Source of the DNA: Alcaligenes sp. SORT26
GTDB lineage: Bacteria; Pseudomonadota; Gammaproteobacteria; Burkholderiales; Burkholderiaceae_B
NCBI RefSeq assembly: GCF_017377875.1
Contig: NZ_CP070975.1
Span: 1,178,001-1,242,000 of the forward strand
Length of the DNA stretch: 64,000 nt
Direction: 5' to 3'
The notes below the pieces were generated by a model. That model did not search any database. It had not been told where the DNA came from and saw nothing but the letters and a program-made list of their open reading frames with translations. Shown here one piece after another: positions 9,177-18,896 of the stretch. Positions within the stretch are counted from its first letter, which is position 1; each line of letters opens with the position of its first letter. A program made the translations under genes and the position numbers.

Positions 9177-9977
9177 CTAATCGCGCGAGAGCACCGCCAT
9201 CAAGGCAGCGACAATGTCATCATCGTCTGGCGTACACCTTTTTACCATTGGTGGCGCTGCGATTCCAGCTTGCAGCAATAAGGACTGTAAATGTTCTTCA
9301 ATACGCGGATGAATGACCACATAGGCGCATTGCGCCCAACTATCCATCAAATCCAGCCGCTTTACATTGGCAAAAACCGCATCAGCACTTTGGGAGCTGC
9401 TAAGCAGAACGGCCAGGCGGCCCGCCTGCAAGCTGTCACGAATTTGACGGCCCTGCTCCGGGCTCCACTGCGCGGCGTTACGCTGATACATGGCCAGGCG
9501 CTGGACCTGAACTCCGTGGTCTTCCAGACGCTGCCCCAACCATTCGCGACCGCTATGGCCGCGCACAATCAGAACCCGCGCCAGATGCCCGAGCCTGGGC
9601 TCCAGGACCGCCCACAAAGCCTCTGAGTCCTGTAAGGAATCAAGCGCTTCGGGGTACAGCACGTCCTCGGATGCAACGCCCTCCTGGGCGCGCAAACAGG
9701 CTGCCGTCGCCAGGCCGACTGCAGCTAGCAGGACACCGTTGGGCCAGCTCTGGCCACGTGCCCGCAGAGCGTCAAAATAGAAATTGACAGCGCTGCTGCT
9801 GACAAAAAGCACCAGGTCAAAATCCTTGGGATCTTGCCATTGCTCCTGGGTAAGCGCTTGCGCTTCCAAGGTCAGGGCGGGGAAAACCAAAGAAGAAAAA
9901 CCCTGCGCGGCCAGGGCAGCCGACAGGGTTTCATTCCGTCCCGCCGGGCGGGTCAGTAATACACAAGGCAGGTTCAT
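9177..9977 (-). CDS. hemD: Uroporphyrinogen-III synthase
   Basis: HemD cyclises hydroxymethylbilane, with D-ring inversion, to uroporphyrinogen III in the cytosol. The 266-residue protein shows the loose two-lobed HemD pattern: VLLTRPAGRNETLSAAL at the start, LVLFVSSSAVNFYFDAL in lobe one, VLIVRGHSGREWLGQ and LLSSSQSADAVFANV in lobe two. The family is poorly conserved in sequence, so position directly after hemC (6 bases) is strong support. The length is slightly above the usual 240-260. Confidence 0.94.
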   Translation of the reverse strand: MNLPCVLLTRPAGRNETLSAALAAQGFSSLVFPALTLEAQALTQEQWQDPKDFDLVLFVSSSAVNFYFDALRARGQSWPNGVLLAAVGLATAACLRAQEGVASEDVLYPEALDSLQDSEALWAVLEPRLGHLARVLIVRGHSGREWLGQRLEDHGVQVQRLAMYQRNAAQWSPEQGRQIRDSLQAGRLAVLLSSSQSADAVFANVKRLDLMDSWAQCAYVVIHPRIEEHLQSLLLQAGIAAPPMVKRCTPDDDDIVAALMAVLSRD

Positions 9978-9983
9978 GCCGAT

Positions 9984-10946
9984 TTATTGGCCTTCTGGCG
10001 ACTGTTCCGTCAGCAAGCGATCCAGGATAGCCTGGGCACCTTGCTGCTTCAGATCCTCTGCCAGGGACAGGCCCAAATCTTCAGCCTGTTTAGCTGAACC
10101 GCGAATTTGCGCCCGGTATACCGTCGATCCGTCAGGCTCGGCAACCAGACCGCTCAGGCTCAGTTGCTCGCCATCCAGGGTGGCGTAGGCAGCCAAGGGC
10201 ACTTGACAGGAACCACCCAGAGCACGCGACACAGCACGCTCGGCCAAGGCACACACATGGCTGGTGTCATGGCTCAAGGGAGCCAGCCATTGCGCCACAT
10301 CGGTGCGCGTCTTGAGGATTTCAATTCCCAAGGCCCCTTGTCCGGCAGCAGGCAAGCTGTCGTCAACAGAGATGTAATCGCGAATACGTTCGGCCAACTC
10401 CAGACGGCGCAAACCGGCCGAAGCCAGAATAATGGCGTCGTAATCGCCTCGATCCAGCTTGGACAAGCGCGTTTGCACATTGCCACGCAGCGGACGGATA
10501 TCCAGATGCGGGTAACGCTCACGAATCTGGGATTCACGGCGCAAGCTGGATGTGCCTACGATGGCACCAGCAGGTAAAGCCGCAAGATTGGGATAAGTAT
10601 TGGAAACAAAAGCATCGCGTGGGTCGTCCCGTTCCATGATGATGGGCAAGTCAAAAGACTCGGGCAGGACCACCGGCACGTCTTTCAAGGAATGCACGGC
10701 CAGATGGGCGCGGCCATCCAGCAAGGCGGTTTCCAATTCTTTGACAAACAGACCCTTGCCGCCGACCTTGGACAAGGTGCGGTCCAGAATCTGGTCACCA
10801 CGGGTAGTCATTTCCAGCAAAGACACCTTGCACTGCGGGTACAACTGCTGCAGACGGTCGCGAACATGCTTGGCTTGCCACAAGGCCAGTTGACTGGCGC
10901 GTGTGGCAATAACCAATTCCTGAGGGGTAGAAGCCACAGCGGTCAT
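9984..10946 (-). CDS. hemC: Hydroxymethylbilane synthase (porphobilinogen deaminase)
   Basis: Joins four porphobilinogens into hydroxymethylbilane on a covalently bound dipyrromethane cofactor. The 320-residue protein has the family start ([16 protein letters not shown]), the substrate-binding KDVPVVLP and [10 protein letters not shown] motifs, and the cofactor cysteine in the block [14 protein letters not shown]. Its ATG overlaps the stop of the 41-residue membrane peptide gene (ATGA, 10943-10946), so translation of the two is probably coupled. It is the first of four consecutive hem genes. Confidence 0.98.
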   Translation of the reverse strand: MTAVASTPQELVIATRASQLALWQAKHVRDRLQQLYPQCKVSLLEMTTRGDQILDRTLSKVGGKGLFVKELETALLDGRAHLAVHSLKDVPVVLPESFDLPIIMERDDPRDAFVSNTYPNLAALPAGAIVGTSSLRRESQIRERYPHLDIRPLRGNVQTRLSKLDRGDYDAIILASAGLRRLELAERIRDYISVDDSLPAAGQGALGIEILKTRTDVAQWLAPLSHDTSHVCALAERAVSRALGGSCQVPLAAYATLDGEQLSLSGLVAEPDGSTVYRAQIRGSAKQAEDLGLSLAEDLKQQGAQAILDRLLTEQSPEGQ

Positions 10947-11068
10947 GCAGCAAAGTAGCGCACGATGGCTGCTGCAACAATACCGATAATGGCCAGGAGC
11001 CCTAAGCCTTGCAGCAGGGACAAACCACCTTCCTGGCCTTTGGCGTCAGAGGATTTAAAAAATGCCAT
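10943..11068 (-). CDS. 41-residue single-pass membrane peptide between terC and hemC
   Basis: A small gene not recognised from any named family. The ATG at 11068 has an excellent ribosome site (AAGGAAG, 9 bases upstream) inside the end of terC; the longer frame to 11125 has no such signal. The peptide has a charged N-terminus ([15 protein letters not shown]) and one membrane segment (about residues 17-37, [21 protein letters not shown]). Its stop overlaps the hemC start and it begins 4 bases after the terC stop, so it is wedged tightly into the operon. This supports it as a real, translated gene. Function unknown. Confidence 0.65.
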   Translation of the reverse strand: MAFFKSSDAKGQEGGLSLLQGLGLLAIIGIVAAAIVRYFAA

Positions 11069-11072
11069 AGAA

Positions 11073-11777
11073 CTATGCTTCCTTGATAGAGCCTTTACGG
11101 TGCGCCAGCCATTTGCCCAGCGCAATCACTAATAAGGCACAAACAATCTCGATCCCGAGTTTAACAGGCTGGGGCTGGACGCCAAATTGATTTTCCACAA
11201 TCTTGTCCGTGACAAGCATGCCGCCTGCAATCCAGCCCAGCAAGGCGCCCCCCAAGGTAACCACGATGGGGAAACGATCAATCAACTTCAGAACCAGGGT
11301 GCTGCCCCAGACAATAATGGGGACGCTTAGCAATAAACCAAAGATCACATAGCCCAGTTGATGGTCCAGATGCGCGTTTTGCGCCGCACCGGCAATGGCA
11401 ATGACGTTATCCAGGCTCATTACAAAGTCGGCAATGATGATGGTTTTCACCGCCGCCCAGATCGTGCCGCCACCTTGAATATTGCCGTGCTCATCGTCTT
11501 CGGGCATCAACAGCTTGACGCCGATCCACAAGAGCAACAGGCCGCCCACCACTTTCAGGAATGGCAGATCCAGCAGGGTCAAGGCAAAGAAAATCAGGAT
11601 GACGCGCAGAAAAATCGCGCCGACCGTCCCCCACATGATGCCTTGCATACGCTGCTGCTTGGGCAGGTTGCGACAGGCCAGTGCAATCACGACGGCATTG
11701 TCACCGCCGAGCAAAATATCAATCAGTACAATTTGAAACAGTGAACCCCAATGCAGGGTTTGGAGGAATTCAATCAT
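11073..11777 (-). CDS. TerC/YjbE-family integral membrane protein
   Basis: A 234-residue polytopic protein of the TerC family, several members of which are linked to manganese export and metalation of exported enzymes. Both family motifs are present: LLGGDNAVVIALA in the first half and DFVMSLDNVIAIAGA in the second, each with the membrane-embedded Asp-Asn pair expected to bind metal. About seven membrane segments can be drawn. The ATG at 11777 has GGGAA about 8 bases upstream. It heads the run into hemC. No yybP-ykoY (Mn) riboswitch is visible upstream, although such elements often precede this family. Confidence 0.92.
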   Translation of the reverse strand: MIEFLQTLHWGSLFQIVLIDILLGGDNAVVIALACRNLPKQQRMQGIMWGTVGAIFLRVILIFFALTLLDLPFLKVVGGLLLLWIGVKLLMPEDDEHGNIQGGGTIWAAVKTIIIADFVMSLDNVIAIAGAAQNAHLDHQLGYVIFGLLLSVPIIVWGSTLVLKLIDRFPIVVTLGGALLGWIAGGMLVTDKIVENQFGVQPQPVKLGIEIVCALLVIALGKWLAHRKGSIKEA

Positions 11778-12017
11778 TTCGTTCCCGTGTGGCTAATCGT
11801 TAGCTCTCTTCCCAGCCGCTGGACAAACATTCTTTTTTTGTCGCCGGGCCGTCCCAAGACAACAATGCCCCTTAAAGCAGCAAACTAATCCTAGCCTGTG
11901 CAACATGGGGGGCTTCTTTTTTTACGTCATTCGTTTCAGCATCATCAGGCTGGCCAGATTCGGGAAGGAATGCGCCGGAACAGGTGTTTTCTTGACGAAA
12001 CCGGCTGGCCAATCTGC

Positions 12018-12038
12018 TCTGGCTGCCAGGCAGCCAGA
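12018..12038. repeat. Perfect 21-base palindrome between sucD and terC
   Basis: TCTGGCTGCC and its exact complement flank a single central A. It lies 5 bases from the sucD terminator hairpin and about 240 bases upstream of terC. The single-base centre makes it a poor terminator by itself. It could be part of a tandem terminator or an operator for terC. Confidence 0.6.
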
Positions 12039-12042
12039 CAAA

Positions 12043-12062
12043 GAACCCGCCGAAGCGGGTTC
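12043..12062 (-). terminator. Rho-independent terminator of sucCD
   Basis: Eight perfect pairs (GAACCCGC/GCGGGTTC) close a tetraloop that reads TTCG on the minus strand, a very stable form. It is followed by TTTGTCTGG and begins 11 bases past the sucD stop. Confidence 0.8.
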
Positions 12063-12073
12063 CGTACTACATC

Positions 12074-12955
12074 TTACAGCGCCAATTTGAGCAATTTGCC
12101 CATTTCGGATGGGTTGCGAGTGGTACGAATACCGCAAGCTTCCATGACTTCCAGTTTGGCATCGGCCGTGTCGGCACCACCGGAGATCAGGGCACCAGCG
12201 TGACCCATGCGTTTTCCGGGAGGGGCAGTAACACCAGCGATAAAGCCAACAACAGGCTTGGTCATATTGTCTTTAGCCCACAAAGCCGCGTTGACTTCGT
12301 CTGGACCGCCGATCTCGCCAATCATGATAACGGCGTCGGTATCAGGATCGTCGTTGAACATCTTCAGCACGTCGATGTGCTTCAGACCGTTGATTGGGTC
12401 ACCACCGATACCAACAGCCGAGGATTGACCCAGGCCCAGTTCAGTTACTTGAGCAACCGCTTCGTAAGTCAGCGTGCCGGAGCGGCTGACCACACCAATG
12501 CGGCCCTTGCGGTGAATGTGGCCGGGCATGATACCAATCTTGATCTCGTCAGGCGTGATCAGACCGGGGCAGTTCGGGCCCAACAGCAAGGTTTTGCGGT
12601 TTTCGGCACGCATGCGGTTGCGAACTTCCAGCATGTCGCGCACAGGGATGCCTTCGGTAATGCAGATAACCAGATCCAGGTCAGCTTCAACGGCTTCCCA
12701 GATGGCAGCAGCAGCACCTGCGGGTGGAACGTAGATAACCGACACAGTCGCGCCAGTTTCAGCCTTGGCGTCGGACACGGAAGCGTAGATAGGCACGCCT
12801 TCGAAATCCTCACCAGCACGCTTGGGGTTCACGCCAGCCACAAAGGCTTCCATGCCGTTACCGTACTCGCGGCACATGCGGGTGTGGAACTGGCCGGTCT
12901 TGCCGGTGATCCCTTGCGTGATGACTTTAGTGTCTTTATTGATCAGAATCGACAT
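12074..12955 (-). CDS. sucD: Succinyl-CoA ligase, alpha subunit
   Basis: TCA-cycle enzyme subunit that carries the phosphohistidine and CoA site; with SucC it converts succinyl-CoA and NDP to succinate and NTP. The 293-residue protein has the CoA-binding start (TQGITGKTGQFHTRMC), VPPAGAAAAIWEA, GPNCPGLITPDEIKIGIMPG, and the active-site block PVVGFIAGVTAPPGKRMGHAGA with the phosphorylated His. It begins 21 bases after sucC and is followed by a strong terminator, so the two genes form a closed operon. Confidence 0.98.
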   Translation of the reverse strand: MSILINKDTKVITQGITGKTGQFHTRMCREYGNGMEAFVAGVNPKRAGEDFEGVPIYASVSDAKAETGATVSVIYVPPAGAAAAIWEAVEADLDLVICITEGIPVRDMLEVRNRMRAENRKTLLLGPNCPGLITPDEIKIGIMPGHIHRKGRIGVVSRSGTLTYEAVAQVTELGLGQSSAVGIGGDPINGLKHIDVLKMFNDDPDTDAVIMIGEIGGPDEVNAALWAKDNMTKPVVGFIAGVTAPPGKRMGHAGALISGGADTADAKLEVMEACGIRTTRNPSEMGKLLKLAL

Positions 12956-12976
12956 TTGCTAATCCTCAACCTTTTC

Positions 12977-14137
12977 TTACTTGGCGGCAGCGACAACAGC
13001 AGTCGCCGCTTCGGCCATGGTGTCAGCACTGATGATGGGCAGACCGGAATCGGCCAGCATTTTCTTGCCCAGCTCTTCGTTGGTACCCTTCATGCGTACA
13101 ACCAAAGGCACGTTCAGGTTGACGGCCTTGCACGCAGCGATCACGCCTTCAGCGATCACGTCGCAGCGCATGATGCCGCCGAAAATGTTAACCAGAATGG
13201 CTTTGACGCCCTTGTTGGCCAGCATGATCTTGAAGGCTTCGGTTACTTTCTCGGCCGTAGCGCCACCGCCCACGTCCAGGAAGTTGGCAGGCTCGCCGCC
13301 AAACAGCTTGATGGTGTCCATGGTTGCCATGGCCAGACCAGCACCGTTCACCAGGCAGCCGATATTGCCGTCCAGTTGGATGTAGGCCAGATCGTATTTG
13401 CTGGCTTCAACTTCAGCAGGATCTTCTTCAGCCAGGTCGCGGAAAGCCACGATATCTGGATGACGGAACAAGGCGTTGCTATCGAAGTTGAACTTGGCGT
13501 CCAGAGCGATGATATCGCCCGAGCCGGTCAGGATCAGAGGGTTGATCTCGGCCAGTTCAGCATCCGTTTCGGTGTAGCACTTGTACAGCTTCTGGAATTC
13601 AGCAACGGCTTTCTCGATGGAAGCGTCAGGAACGCCAATGCCACGAGCCAGCTTGGTGGCTTGCTCGTTGGTCAGGCCAACAGCAGGATCCACGAATTCT
13701 TTCAGAATGGCGTCGGGGTTACGCTCGGCCACTTCTTCAATTTCCATACCGCCTTCGCGGGAAGCCATGACGGCAACGCGTTGGGTAGCACGGTCGGTAA
13801 CGATACCAACGTAGTATTCCTTCTGGATGTCAGCACCCTCTTCCACCAGCAGACGGCCTACTTTCTGGCCTTCTGGACCGGTTTGGTGAGTGATCAACTG
13901 CATGCCCAGGATTTCCGAGGCCAGTTGACGCACTTCGTCCATCGAGCGAGCCAGCTTGACGCCACCACCCTTACCACGGCCACCGGCGTGAATCTGGGCT
14001 TTGACAACCCACACAGAGCCACCCAGCTCCTGCGCAGCTGCAACCGCTTCATCGACGGAGAAGGCAGGAATTCCGCGTGGCACGGCAACGCCAAACTGCT
14101 TAAGCAGTGCTTTGCCCTGATATTCGTGAATTTTCAT
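12977..14137 (-). CDS. sucC: Succinyl-CoA ligase, beta subunit
   Basis: The nucleotide-binding and specificity subunit, 386 residues as expected. ATP-grasp features are visible: [17 protein letters not shown] at the start, [16 protein letters not shown], and the C-terminal [18 protein letters not shown] where the alpha-subunit phosphohistidine docks. It lies 84 bases after the DUF2889 gene on the same strand, with no terminator visible between them. The ribosome site before the ATG (CAGG) is weak, so an internal promoter or coupling cannot be judged. Confidence 0.98.
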   Translation of the reverse strand: MKIHEYQGKALLKQFGVAVPRGIPAFSVDEAVAAAQELGGSVWVVKAQIHAGGRGKGGGVKLARSMDEVRQLASEILGMQLITHQTGPEGQKVGRLLVEEGADIQKEYYVGIVTDRATQRVAVMASREGGMEIEEVAERNPDAILKEFVDPAVGLTNEQATKLARGIGVPDASIEKAVAEFQKLYKCYTETDAELAEINPLILTGSGDIIALDAKFNFDSNALFRHPDIVAFRDLAEEDPAEVEASKYDLAYIQLDGNIGCLVNGAGLAMATMDTIKLFGGEPANFLDVGGGATAEKVTEAFKIMLANKGVKAILVNIFGGIMRCDVIAEGVIAACKAVNLNVPLVVRMKGTNEELGKKMLADSGLPIISADTMAEAATAVVAAAK

Positions 14138-14221
14138 GTGATACCTGTCAGTCTAAAAACACAATAAAAAAGAAGGCAGGAACCCAAAGCCTAAGCCCGA
14201 GACCTGACTGAAACAAAAAAA

Positions 14222-14800
14222 CTAATCCACCCCGTCTGTCACTTTAGGTCGATACCAGACGGGATAAAATTCCTCAACCACGGGACCGCTCAACCGCAAG
14301 GCGTGACAGCCGTCCAGATGGAACGGCTGCTTATCGGTGCGATAAATCTCTGATTCCCCACTGCTGCGACGCCGGCCAGCCATGGTCTGCACGGCGGCCG
14401 TTGGCAAAACCTGCGCCAACTCGCTCATGTGCGTACAGCCTGCCGAACGTCCAAAGCGTTCTTTGACACCCTGACGAAACTGTTTCAGCAAATTCAGGCC
14501 CACCAATTTCTGGTAGGCGTCCGAGATGGACGAACAGTTGTCCTGGTAAGGGGCCGCATCGTAAACCGCCACGGCATCCACAATGGCAAAGCTGCTGTCG
14601 ATGGTGACACGCAGGTGCATCAAGTGGACGGGGTCACCTGCCTTATGGGTCTGGCCATTGCGAATGGGAAAGTCGTAGGACTTCACATCCAGCAACGAGG
14701 CCTCCAGATCCCAGAGGCCATCTTCCCGTGCAAACGACTGTACCGTGATGGTACGTGTATGCAGTGGTTCACGGGCAACGGACGGCGGAGGCAAAGGCAT
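14222..14800 (-). CDS. DUF2889-family protein
   Basis: A 192-residue protein of the uncharacterised DUF2889 family. Recognisable parts are a start rich in Thr/Arg (LHTRTITVQSFAREDGLWDLEA), DVKSYDFP, the central MHLRVTIDS, and a Cys-His rich segment (GRSAGCTHMSELAQVLP). The frame is open to 15037, but the ATG at 14800 is preferred: residues upstream are not family-like, and a bidirectional terminator lies inside the longer reading. The ribosome site is weak. In related genomes the family often occurs as a stand-alone gene. No function can be given. Confidence 0.8.
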   Translation of the reverse strand: MPLPPPSVAREPLHTRTITVQSFAREDGLWDLEASLLDVKSYDFPIRNGQTHKAGDPVHLMHLRVTIDSSFAIVDAVAVYDAAPYQDNCSSISDAYQKLVGLNLLKQFRQGVKERFGRSAGCTHMSELAQVLPTAAVQTMAGRRRSSGESEIYRTDKQPFHLDGCHALRLSGPVVEEFYPVWYRPKVTDGVD

Positions 14801-14955
14801 TGATATGAACGAGGCGGCAAGATTGAAACCGATCAAGTATAACGCACCTCGTATGTTCCGTATCAGCCCCTTACATAATCCGTCAGCGCTCTCAACGCAG
14901 GCCAAACACAGGATTAATGCGGTACTGAGCCTGCGATCAGCCAAAGGCGCATGAA

Positions 14956-14986
14956 AAAAACGACCACCTGATGGGCGGTCGTTTTT
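14956..14986. terminator. Bidirectional hairpin terminator between metE and the DUF2889 gene
   Basis: Ten pairs (AAAAACGACC/GGTCGTTTTT) enclose an 11-base loop, with A- and T-runs on both sides. It is the second of two terminators after metE. Confidence 0.7.
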
Positions 14987-15017
14987 ATCCGGGTGAGCAA
15001 ATCGAGCAGCAAGATTC

Positions 15018-15058
15018 AAAACACCCCACCCAAGCACTTGACCCGGGCTGGGTGTTTT
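15018..15058 (-). terminator. Terminator directly after metE
   Basis: AAAACACCC pairs with GGGTGTTTT, with additional partly paired GC-rich bases inside. The T-run falls on the minus-strand side. The hairpin starts 10 bases past the metE stop. Confidence 0.7.
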
Positions 15059-15067
15059 AAGCCTGCA

Positions 15068-17368
15068 CTACTCTTGGGCAGCAGCGCGCAAGGTCCTGGC
15101 CGCATCAACCATGGCAAGCAAGGACGCCTCGGTTTCCGCCCAGCCACGGGTCTTCAAACCACAGTCCGGATTGACCCACAAACGGTCAGCAGGCAGGCGT
15201 TTGGCCGCCTCACCCATCAAACGCACCATCCAGTCCTTGTCCGGCACATTGGGCGAATGGATGTCATACACGCCGGGACCGATATCGTTGGGGTACTCGA
15301 AGTGTTCAAACGCGTCCAGCAACAACATATTGGAGCGCGAGGTTTCAATCGTGATCACATCCGCATCCATATCGGCAATCGACTGCATGATGTCGTTGAA
15401 TTCGGAATAGCACATATGGGTATGAATCTGCGTCTCCTCAGACACGGCGCTGGTGGACAGGCGGAAACAATCCACCGCCCAATCCAGGTAGGCTTGCCAA
15501 TCACCCTGTCGAAGGGGCAGCCCCTCGCGGAAAGCAGGTTCGTCCAACTGAATCACTCGGATACCGGCCTGCTCCAGATCGGAGACCTCGTCACGCAATG
15601 CCAGCGCCAACTGACGGCAAGTATCTGCACGCGGCTGATCGTCGCGCACAAAAGACCACTGCAACATGGTCACCGGCCCCGTCAACATGCCCTTGACCGG
15701 ACGCTCGGTCAGGGATTGGGCGTAGGACGACCAGGCCACGCTCATGGGTGCCACGCGCAGCACATCCCCAAAAATAATGGGGGGCTTCACGCAACGTGAA
15801 CCGTAGCTTTGCACCCACCCGTTCTGTGTGAAGGCAAAGCCGCCCAGCAGTTCACCGAAATACTCCACCATATCGTTGCGTTCGGCTTCCCCATGCACAA
15901 GAACGTCCAGACCAATGCGCTCCTGGAAACGAATGACCTGTTCAATTTCGGCCTGCATGGCTTTCTCATAAGCCGAATCGCTTAAAGAGCCTCCACGCCA
16001 ATCTCGACGAGCACTGCGGATTTCGGTGGTCTGAGGAAAAGAACCAATCGTGGTGGTGGGGTAAGCAGGCAATTTCAATTTGTTGCGCTGGGCTTTGGCA
16101 CGCTGGGCAAAAGGAGCCCGCTGGCGTTGAACCTGATCGATCCTGGCCATTTGGGCCTGCACTGAGGGGTTATGCGTGCGTCGGGACTCACGGCGAGTTT
16201 TCAATGCCAGCGCCTGGGCCTGGACCGCCTGCTTGCCCGCCTCGTCCAAGGTGCCATCAAGCAGCCCTTGCAGCAGCGCCAACTCATCCAGCTTCTGCAC
16301 CGCAAAGGACAACCAGCTCTTTAATTCTGCATCCAGACCTGTTTCACTTTGCACATCAACAGGGATATGCAAGAGTGAACACGACGGCGCAATCCACAGA
16401 CGCTCTCCCAAGGCGGCCTTCAAGGGCTGCAGGGTTTGAGCTACTTTTTCCAAATCCGTACGCCAGATATTGCGACCCGAGATCACCCCGGCAGACAGCA
16501 CTTGGTCTGGCCCCAACACGGCCTTCACTGCGAGCAAGGCATCTGGAGCACGGACAGCATCGATATGCACGCCTGCAAGCGGCAAATCTTTAAGCACCGC
16601 GACATTTTCACGCAGATCATCAAAGTACGTTGCTAACAACACGTTCAAACCGACCTGGTTCAAACTTTGATATACACGGCGGAAGGCATCTTGCCACTCC
16701 TGGGGCAAATCCAGCACCAGGATAGGCTCATCAATTTGCACCCACTCCACACCTTGCTCTTTAAAACGAGCCAGCACTTGCTCGTAAACCGGCAGCAAAG
16801 CATCCAGCAAAGCCAGCTTGCCCGGGTCGGCCAAGCCTGTGTAGGCATCGCCTTTGCCCAACCACAACCAGCTCAACGGGCCAGGGATGACAGGCTTGAC
16901 CTTATGTCCCAGCGCCTTGGCCTCTTCAATCTGCTCAAACAGAAACTCACGTGCAATACGGAAGGTTTGGCCAGGAGTGAACTCAGGCACGATGTAGTGG
17001 TAATTAGTATCGAACCACTTGGTCATTTCACACGCGGCGGCAGGCGTACCACTGGGTGCACGACCGCGAGCCATGCGAAACAAGGTGTCCAGCGACACAG
17101 GGGCATGATCGGCCTGCGCAAAACGAGCGGGAACCACGCCCAGCAAGGTGCTCCACTCCAGAATCTGGTCATACCAGGCAAAATCGCCCACCGGAACCAT
17201 ATTCAGGCCTGCCTTGCTCTGCAGGGCCCAATGATGGGCGCGCAAGGCCTTGCCAGTTTCCAATAATTCTTCCTGGCTGACCTGACCGGCCCAGTAAGCC
17301 TCCAGGGAGCGCTTCAATTCGCGCTGCGCACCCATACGGGGAAAACCCAGATTATGAATAATAGTCAT
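15068..17368 (-). CDS. metE: Cobalamin-independent methionine synthase
   Basis: Transfers the methyl group of 5-methyltetrahydropteroyl-triglutamate to homocysteine to form methionine, using zinc. The 766-residue protein (E. coli 753) has both duplicated barrels. Zinc ligands are visible as the His and Cys of [10 protein letters not shown] and the late Cys of [11 protein letters not shown], with [17 protein letters not shown] and [11 protein letters not shown] also conserved. The ATG at 17368 follows GTGGGG; the upstream GTG at 17380 is less likely. It is divergent from metR with MetR-box-like sites between them, and two terminators follow it. No cobalamin riboswitch fits in the 118-base gap. 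Confidence 0.98.
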   Translation of the reverse strand: MTIIHNLGFPRMGAQRELKRSLEAYWAGQVSQEELLETGKALRAHHWALQSKAGLNMVPVGDFAWYDQILEWSTLLGVVPARFAQADHAPVSLDTLFRMARGRAPSGTPAAACEMTKWFDTNYHYIVPEFTPGQTFRIAREFLFEQIEEAKALGHKVKPVIPGPLSWLWLGKGDAYTGLADPGKLALLDALLPVYEQVLARFKEQGVEWVQIDEPILVLDLPQEWQDAFRRVYQSLNQVGLNVLLATYFDDLRENVAVLKDLPLAGVHIDAVRAPDALLAVKAVLGPDQVLSAGVISGRNIWRTDLEKVAQTLQPLKAALGERLWIAPSCSLLHIPVDVQSETGLDAELKSWLSFAVQKLDELALLQGLLDGTLDEAGKQAVQAQALALKTRRESRRTHNPSVQAQMARIDQVQRQRAPFAQRAKAQRNKLKLPAYPTTTIGSFPQTTEIRSARRDWRGGSLSDSAYEKAMQAEIEQVIRFQERIGLDVLVHGEAERNDMVEYFGELLGGFAFTQNGWVQSYGSRCVKPPIIFGDVLRVAPMSVAWSSYAQSLTERPVKGMLTGPVTMLQWSFVRDDQPRADTCRQLALALRDEVSDLEQAGIRVIQLDEPAFREGLPLRQGDWQAYLDWAVDCFRLSTSAVSEETQIHTHMCYSEFNDIMQSIADMDADVITIETSRSNMLLLDAFEHFEYPNDIGPGVYDIHSPNVPDKDWMVRLMGEAAKRLPADRLWVNPDCGLKTRGWAETEASLLAMVDAARTLRAAAQE

Positions 17369-17440
17369 AGTAAACCCCACAAATTAGCCATATGAGCGCC
17401 GTACCAGGCGGATGAAAGCTATTGTGCCTGTATACTTACT

Positions 17441-17453
17441 TGAAAAAAAATCA
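17441..17453. promoter_or_regulatory. MetR-box-like site 1 in the metE-metR gap
   Basis: TGAA-N5-ATCA differs by one base from the MetR consensus TGAA-N5-TTCA. Extended by a base on each side it reads TTGA-N7-TCAA, a LysR-type palindrome. It lies about 75 bases from the metE start. Confidence 0.55.
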
Positions 17454-17471
17454 AATACACCATGCTAATCA

Positions 17472-17484
17472 TGAGTTTTATTCA
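17472..17484. promoter_or_regulatory. MetR-box-like site 2 next to the metR start
   Basis: TGAG-N5-TTCA differs by one base from TGAA-N5-TTCA and ends 2 bases before the metR ATG. Binding here could repress metR, as in known autoregulation of LysR-type genes. Confidence 0.5.
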
Positions 17485-17486
17485 AC

Positions 17487-18407
17487 ATGCTTGAAATCCG
17501 ACATCTCGAGACCCTGAGCGCTATCCGCGACAGCGGCAGCTTGCAAGAAGCCGCCGAGCGATTGCATGTGACGCAATCCGCCTTGTCGCATCAATTACGC
17601 GATCTGGAAGTGCGGCTGCAAGTGCAATTACTGAACCGCCGCACCCGCCCTGCTCGCCTGACCACCGCCGCTTTGCGCATCCTGATGCTGGCCGATGACA
17701 TCTTGCCGCGCGTACGAGCAACCGAGCGCGACTTGCAGCGTCTGGCAGCAGGTCGCACCGGACGTCTTCATGTCGCAATTGATTGCCACTCCTGCTTTCA
17801 ATGGCTGATGCCTGCGCTGGATGCCTTCAGGCAGCAATGGCCAGATGTCACGCTGGACTTGAGCGCCGCTTTTTCGTTTGCGCCCTTGCCAGCCTTGTTG
17901 CGCGGTGATCTGGACGTGGTGATTACCTCCGACCCGCAAGACAATCCGGCCGTACACTACGAGCCCCTGTTTCGCTACGAGCTGGTGCTCGCTGTTTCCA
18001 GCCAGCACCCCTTGTCGCAATATCGCTATATAGAGCCGTTCCAACTGACAGATCAGGTCTTGATTAGCTATCCGGTCGAACGCAATCGTCTGGATATTTT
18101 TACGCAGTTTTTGACCCCAGCCGATGTGGAGCCCGCTGCGATTCGGCAGGCAGAGCTAACGCCCATGATTGTGCAGTTGGTGGCCAGCCAACGAGGGGTC
18201 ACCGCCCTGCCCAACTGGGCTTTGACGGAGTTCTTGAACCCAGCCTCGATCCGCACTTGCCGTCTGGGAGAGCATGGCATCTGGCGCACGCTTTATGCCA
18301 CGGTGCGCAGCGAGGATTTACAGGCGGATTATGTGCAAGCCTTTTTGGCACAGGCACGTGAGACCTGCTTCAAAAGTCTGCAAGGGATTGTGGCGGCTCA
18401 GCCTTGA
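17487..18407 (+). CDS. metR: MetR, LysR-type activator of methionine genes
   Basis: A 306-residue LysR-type regulator. The N-terminal winged HTH is clear (LETLSAIRDSGSLQEAAERLHVTQSALSHQL, residues about 5-40). The effector domain has the MetR-like start LHVAIDCHSCFQWLMPALDAF, where homocysteine is the known co-inducer. The divergent placement against metE with two MetR-box-like sites supports the name. It should activate metE when homocysteine accumulates. It is followed by a 69-base gap, then recX on the opposite strand; no terminator is evident there. Confidence 0.95.
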   Translation: MLEIRHLETLSAIRDSGSLQEAAERLHVTQSALSHQLRDLEVRLQVQLLNRRTRPARLTTAALRILMLADDILPRVRATERDLQRLAAGRTGRLHVAIDCHSCFQWLMPALDAFRQQWPDVTLDLSAAFSFAPLPALLRGDLDVVITSDPQDNPAVHYEPLFRYELVLAVSSQHPLSQYRYIEPFQLTDQVLISYPVERNRLDIFTQFLTPADVEPAAIRQAELTPMIVQLVASQRGVTALPNWALTEFLNPASIRTCRLGEHGIWRTLYATVRSEDLQADYVQAFLAQARETCFKSLQGIVAAQP

Positions 18408-18476
18408 ACCATTCAGCAATAGCATAGCTAACTGATAAACAGCGATTGAAGTAGAGGAGATAGACAGGCTGCTGAT

Positions 18477-18896
18477 TCAAGCCGGATCGTCTTCCCAGTC
18501 GCCCAATATCTGCTGCAAGATACGGCCCGAAAAACCACGACTGGCCATGAAGCGATATTGCTTGGCGTAGTTGCGGGCATCTTCAGGCGGCGCGCTGAAT
18601 TTTTTGCCCCATACTTGCTTGGCGCGCTCCAGCTCGGTCGCCATTAATTCTTCTTTGATTACTTCAGTCTGGTGTACATCCACACCATGCTGGCGCAGCT
18701 CTTGCAAAATGACTCGGGTGCCCACCCGTGAAGCACGGCGGTTAACTACGCTATGAGCAAACCGTTCGTTGGAGAGCCATTTTTGTTCGACTAAGGTGTC
18801 GAGCAAGGCTTCGACTTCTTCCGCGCTTTCCGCGTGGGCTGCCAAGCGGCGGCCCAACTCCAGGCGGGAATACTCGCGTCGAGACAGGAAATTCAA
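18477..18896 (-). CDS. recX: RecX, regulator of RecA (true start probably further upstream)
   Basis: RecX binds RecA filaments and limits recombinase activity. Three-helix repeats are visible: SRREYSRLELGRRLAAH, FAHSVVNRRASRVGTRVILQELRQHG, and the C-terminal YRFMASRGFSGRILQQILGD. The only ATG, GTG or TTG start in this frame is the TTG at 18896, which would remove the first conserved helix (LSLKARALNFL). The frame stays open upstream to 19151 without any standard start. A CTG at 19109 or an ATT at 19106, next to the recA stop and after a purine-rich GAGGGAGAGG, would give about 209-210 residues. Coordinates here are the conservative version. It follows recA on the same strand. Confidence 0.85.
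   Translation of the reverse strand: MNFLSRREYSRLELGRRLAAHAESAEEVEALLDTLVEQKWLSNERFAHSVVNRRASRVGTRVILQELRQHGVDVHQTEVIKEELMATELERAKQVWGKKFSAPPEDARNYAKQYRFMASRGFSGRILQQILGDWEDDPA

Noticed and set aside
11778-12017. A manganese (yybP-ykoY) riboswitch upstream of terC.
   Set aside because: The family is often controlled this way, but the conserved paired elements cannot be found; only a short GACAAA/TTTGTC inverted repeat is present.
12200-14167. A 655-codon open frame opposite sucCD.
   Set aside because: Antisense shadow of two highly conserved genes; no family features and no ribosome site.
17369-17486. A cobalamin or SAM riboswitch before metE.
   Set aside because: The gap is too short and is filled by MetR-type sites.
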